From Anaerolineaceae bacterium (GTDB taxonomy: Bacteria; Planctomycetota; Phycisphaerae; FEN-1346; JAACEH01), in NCBI GenBank assembly GCA_011682595.1, contig JAACEH010000090.1:1-7086 (forward strand): 7,086 nt of DNA, written 5' to 3'. A program made the translations under genes and the position numbers. The notes beneath the pieces were generated by a model. The model was not told where the DNA came from, ran no database searches, and saw only the letters and a list, made by a program, of their open reading frames with translations. Positions 4,396 to 7,086 of the stretch are shown here, one piece after another (the stretch's first letter is position 1; the number at the start of each line of letters is the position of its first letter).

Positions 4396-7086
4396 CTACG
4401 CCAATAGCAGCCGGTCGCCGCGATGCAAGTAAGTTGGCCGCAACTCGACCGCAACCTCGTCCGGGGCCGAGACCACGATGTTGCGGCCCTTGCGGCCCTT
4501 GGTAAGGCGCAGCGAAATCTCGCCCCGGGGCGTGTGCAGACGGGTCCGCAGCCGCTCCAAGTCGCCAGGTTGCGGCTCGACGACCACGGCTGCATACCCG
4601 GGCTCGGTGGGTCGGATGCCGCAGATCCAGCGGAAATAATGGACCAGCGGCCCCGCCCCATAGGCGTGGCACATGCTGGCCGTCCCGGCCGGCTCGTTCG
4701 GCGGCGTCCGGGGATCGTACATCTCGAACAGCGTCCAGGCGTCCTTGCGGGCAAGCAACGGCCCGTAGTAGGAGCGCAGCACCGCGAAGGCCTCCCGCCA
4801 CCGGCCGCGCGAAAACAGGGCCTCCAGAACAAAGTACTTGAAGTACGGGTTCTCCCGCGGCGGCCACAGTTGCCGGGCCTCCCGCCGCGGCGAAGGCCAG
4901 AGACGCTTCAGCATCTGCTCCTCCTGCCCCCGGGTGGCCAGCCCGGCAAAGAGCACCCAGTAGTTTGTCGTGGCCGTGACCCGCTCGTGCAGTTTGCCGC
5001 CAATGAGGCCGTCGGAGAACAGCCCCTCCCGGCGATTGAAGAGCCGCCGCACAACCGAGTCGCGCGTCTGTCGCCACCTTTGCCGCCAGAGGGCGGCCTT
5101 GGCCCGCCGGCCCAGGGCCTCGGCAATCTCGGCCCCGCACTTCAGCCCCACGGCGTAGGCCGCCTGGTATCCGGTGAGGACATCCAGGTCGCCAAGCAGG
5201 CGGCTCAGCGTGTGGTCCAGCAGGATCATGTCCTTGGGATCGTCGCCCCGCCGGATGAGCCCCGCCGAGTCGACGAAGGTCGCGGCATAGGTCAGCAAGC
5301 GGTTGACGGCCACGAAACAATCCTTCAGCAACTCGCGGTCGCCCCAGTACATCCAGTGACGATGCAGCAGGTAGTTGTACATCAGCGAGTAGTCGCACAG
5401 CTTGTCGCCATAGCCGCTGGGCACAATCGGCCTCATCCAGTCGTCGGTCGGCTGATCGGCGGCGAACTGCCGCAGGGCCTTGGCCGTCAGGGCCTCGTCG
5501 CCCCAGGCCACGTGGGCCACCTGCCCTTCCACGACCGCATCGCCCAGCCACTGGGCCATCTCGCGGATCGGACAGTCCTCGAAGTTTTCCTGCGTGCAGG
5601 CGTCCAGCGTGGCCAGGCCGACCCGCCAGAGCTTGTTCAGCAGGCGGTCGGACGACTTGAACTCGGCCGGGGCCGGCGGCGGATAGTGTGTGGCATCGAC
5701 CCGCAAACCGCGCACTTCGACCGGCCGCGTCGCGTTGCGGGCCGCCAGTTCGATGTAGCGCATGGCCCGGCGGTCGAAACTTCGCCAGCGGGTCCACTTC
5801 TTCCTCAGGATGATACGGTCCGTCAGGAACAGCCGGTCGCGAAGCGAGTCTACACAACCCTTCGGGTTCAGGGCCTCGCCGGCCGTAACGTCCAGCACCG
5901 CTCCGGGCTCGCCGCGGACCTCCAGTTCGATGTGGCCGATCAACTCGGCCGGCATGCGATAGGTCACAAACGCCTTCGGCGGCAACTTCAGCGCCGCCCG
6001 CCCGTCCTTGCACAGAAGATCGGCCCCGGCGATGCGGCTCCCCCTTCGCTGCTCCCAGGCCGCCAGGTGGGAAGGCGACGGAAAGGTGCCGGCGTTCAGC
6101 TCGGGCGTTTCGTGCAGCATGCCGTCGGACTCGTTCAGCAGCACGCCGTCGCAGACCACCTGCCAGGCCGGCAGACCGCTGTGGGCGCGGTTCGGCGAAA
6201 TCCGCAGCGGCAATGTCCGCCCCGTCACCAGGTCGGCGAAGCGCATGACAAAGCCCCAGGTCTCCGCCGGCAACCCAATGGCCACGCCGATGGAGTTCCA
6301 GCCCCTGCTCAGTGTGACCTCGCTCCGCGGGATGCGATGGCCGTGGCCCTGGTGCAGCCCGGTGTAGGTGTCGGCCTCGTAGTGCAGGTGATTGTAGAAT
6401 CCATCGTCCCAGCCCTGGCACAGGACGCGATGATTGTTGACAAAGAGCGCCGCCCGATTGTCGGCTGCAAACTCCAGGGCCACCTTCTGCTGTTTCGGAC
6501 TCCAGACGAAGGTGCCGCCGTAGAACTCGTCGTCCTGGGGGCCGAAGACGCAGAACTCGAAGGGCAGTCCGGTGATGCCTTTGGTGCCGCCCGCGTAGCC
6601 GCACTTGCCGACGGCCACCGGCCGCGTCGGCACACGAACCAGGCCCGGCAGCGGGCAGGCGACGACCTCGCTGTACGGCTGGTCGGGGCGACCGGCCGTG
6701 ACCTCGGCCGGCTGCCAGGCGGCGTCGTTGAAGCCGCGATTGTTCCAGCCGTCCGGCAGGCGGCGCAGGTCGCAGATTTCCGAGAACCCCACCGTGAACA
6801 TGCGCCGCGGAGCGGTCGGCTTCTGGTGCGGCGACGGGATGACGCGCCACGAGGAATTCGTCGCCACCTTGACCATGCGACCGCCATTGCATTTCACGGA
6901 AAGTTGTGCCCGCAGGACCCCGGTGCCGGGCGGACGGCCATGCTCGGCCAGGCCGCAGTTGTAACAGGCCACGGCAATGACGTTTCGTCCTCGCCGCAGC
7001 GGCAACTCCCCGAGGAGGTAGGTGTCGGCATAGATTTGCGGCCACTGGCTTCGCGGCGGGCCGTCGCCGATGTGCCGGCCGTTGAC
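4396..7086 (-). CDS. Alpha-L-rhamnosidase-like glycoside hydrolase (GH78-like), 5' end outside window
   Basis: The enzyme probably removes terminal alpha-L-rhamnose from plant or algal polysaccharides or glycosides. The frame is open from the right edge and gives 896 residues, so the true start and any signal peptide are not visible. In visible numbering, residues 1-70 are the end of a beta-sandwich (VNGR, then LRRGRNVIAV). A second related sandwich lies at about 195-290, a concanavalin-like beta domain at about 365-470, the (alpha/alpha)6 barrel at about 475-825 and a C-terminal beta domain at 826-896. The barrel carries DCPIREMAQWLGD, where Asp504, Glu509 and Asp516 have the spacing of Asp567, Glu572 and Asp579 in Bacillus RhaB; Glu509 would be the general acid. 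Glu788 (LFEMYDP) is the candidate general base. The stretch after the acid motif (DYSLMYNYLLHRHWMYWGD) departs from the common W-G-D-A form, so exact substrate preference is open. It is probably a separate unit from ctpA, which has its own promoter. Confidence 0.88.
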   Translation of the reverse strand, partial: VNGRHIGDGPPRSQWPQIYADTYLLGELPLRRGRNVIAVACYNCGLAEHGRPPGTGVLRAQLSVKCNGGRMVKVATNSSWRVIPSPHQKPTAPRRMFTVGFSEICDLRRLPDGWNNRGFNDAAWQPAEVTAGRPDQPYSEVVACPLPGLVRVPTRPVAVGKCGYAGGTKGITGLPFEFCVFGPQDDEFYGGTFVWSPKQQKVALEFAADNRAALFVNNHRVLCQGWDDGFYNHLHYEADTYTGLHQGHGHRIPRSEVTLSRGWNSIGVAIGLPAETWGFVMRFADLVTGRTLPLRISPNRAHSGLPAWQVVCDGVLLNESDGMLHETPELNAGTFPSPSHLAAWEQRRGSRIAGADLLCKDGRAALKLPPKAFVTYRMPAELIGHIELEVRGEPGAVLDVTAGEALNPKGCVDSLRDRLFLTDRIILRKKWTRWRSFDRRAMRYIELAARNATRPVEVRGLRVDATHYPPPAPAEFKSSDRLLNKLWRVGLATLDACTQENFEDCPIREMAQWLGDAVVEGQVAHVAWGDEALTAKALRQFAADQPTDDWMRPIVPSGYGDKLCDYSLMYNYLLHRHWMYWGDRELLKDCFVAVNRLLTYAATFVDSAGLIRRGDDPKDMILLDHTLSRLLGDLDVLTGYQAAYAVGLKCGAEIAEALGRRAKAALWRQRWRQTRDSVVRRLFNRREGLFSDGLIGGKLHERVTATTNYWVLFAGLATRGQEEQMLKRLWPSPRREARQLWPPRENPYFKYFVLEALFSRGRWREAFAVLRSYYGPLLARKDAWTLFEMYDPRTPPNEPAGTASMCHAYGAGPLVHYFRWICGIRPTEPGYAAVVVEPQPGDLERLRTRLHTPRGEISLRLTKGRKGRNIVVSAPDEVAVELRPTYLHRGDRLLLA

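Noticed and set aside
4481..4498. Tandem 9-bp repeat (TTGCGGCCC twice)
   Set aside because: It lies inside the hydrolase coding region and encodes a repeated Lys-Gly-Arg; it looks like ordinary codon-level repetition.
4391..7045. Minus-strand open frame of 884 codons in another frame of the hydrolase
   Set aside because: It is rich in Arg, Ala and Gly and lacks any conserved motif, while the frame ending at 4396 carries the GH78 acid motif and recognisable domains.

Overview
The window is GC-rich bacterial DNA in which all four genes lie on the minus strand, so they are transcribed from right to left. In that order they are: an alpha-L-rhamnosidase-like glycoside hydrolase whose 5' end lies beyond the right edge; a membrane-anchored C-terminal processing protease (S41 family, CtpA type); tsaD, the tRNA t6A threonylcarbamoyltransferase subunit; and a Na+/phosphate cotransporter whose 3' end lies beyond the left edge. 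The GC-rich composition, a large rhamnosidase beside housekeeping genes, and weak or missing Shine-Dalgarno sites would suit a Planctomycetota or related PVC-type bacterium. That placement is inference only; no ribosomal marker is present.

Region by region: 7086-4396 holds the hydrolase. The 186-bp gap at 4395-4210 contains the best promoter in the window (extended -10, 17-bp spacer), a short palindrome and a weak hairpin. ctpA runs 4209-2683 and is followed, after an 82-bp gap with a perfect 9-bp GC hairpin, by tsaD at 2600-1596. A second promoter-like element sits in the 112-bp gap before the transporter, which starts at 1483 and is still open at position 1. No gap exceeds 300 bp. No tRNA, rRNA, insertion sequence, CRISPR array or phage gene was seen.

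ctpA and tsaD may share a transcript, with the hairpin between them as a possible control or processing point. The hydrolase and the transporter look like separate transcription units. The four products act in different processes (polysaccharide degradation, envelope proteolysis, tRNA modification, phosphate transport), and nothing shows that they form one pathway.

I do not see a new multi-gene system. The most unusual features are an extra domain of about 100 residues inserted between the first membrane helix and the first QSSS repeat of the phosphate transporter, the GC hairpin between ctpA and tsaD, and two related beta-sandwich modules in the hydrolase. Two promoters with the same TAGAATG -10 region help decide gene starts.
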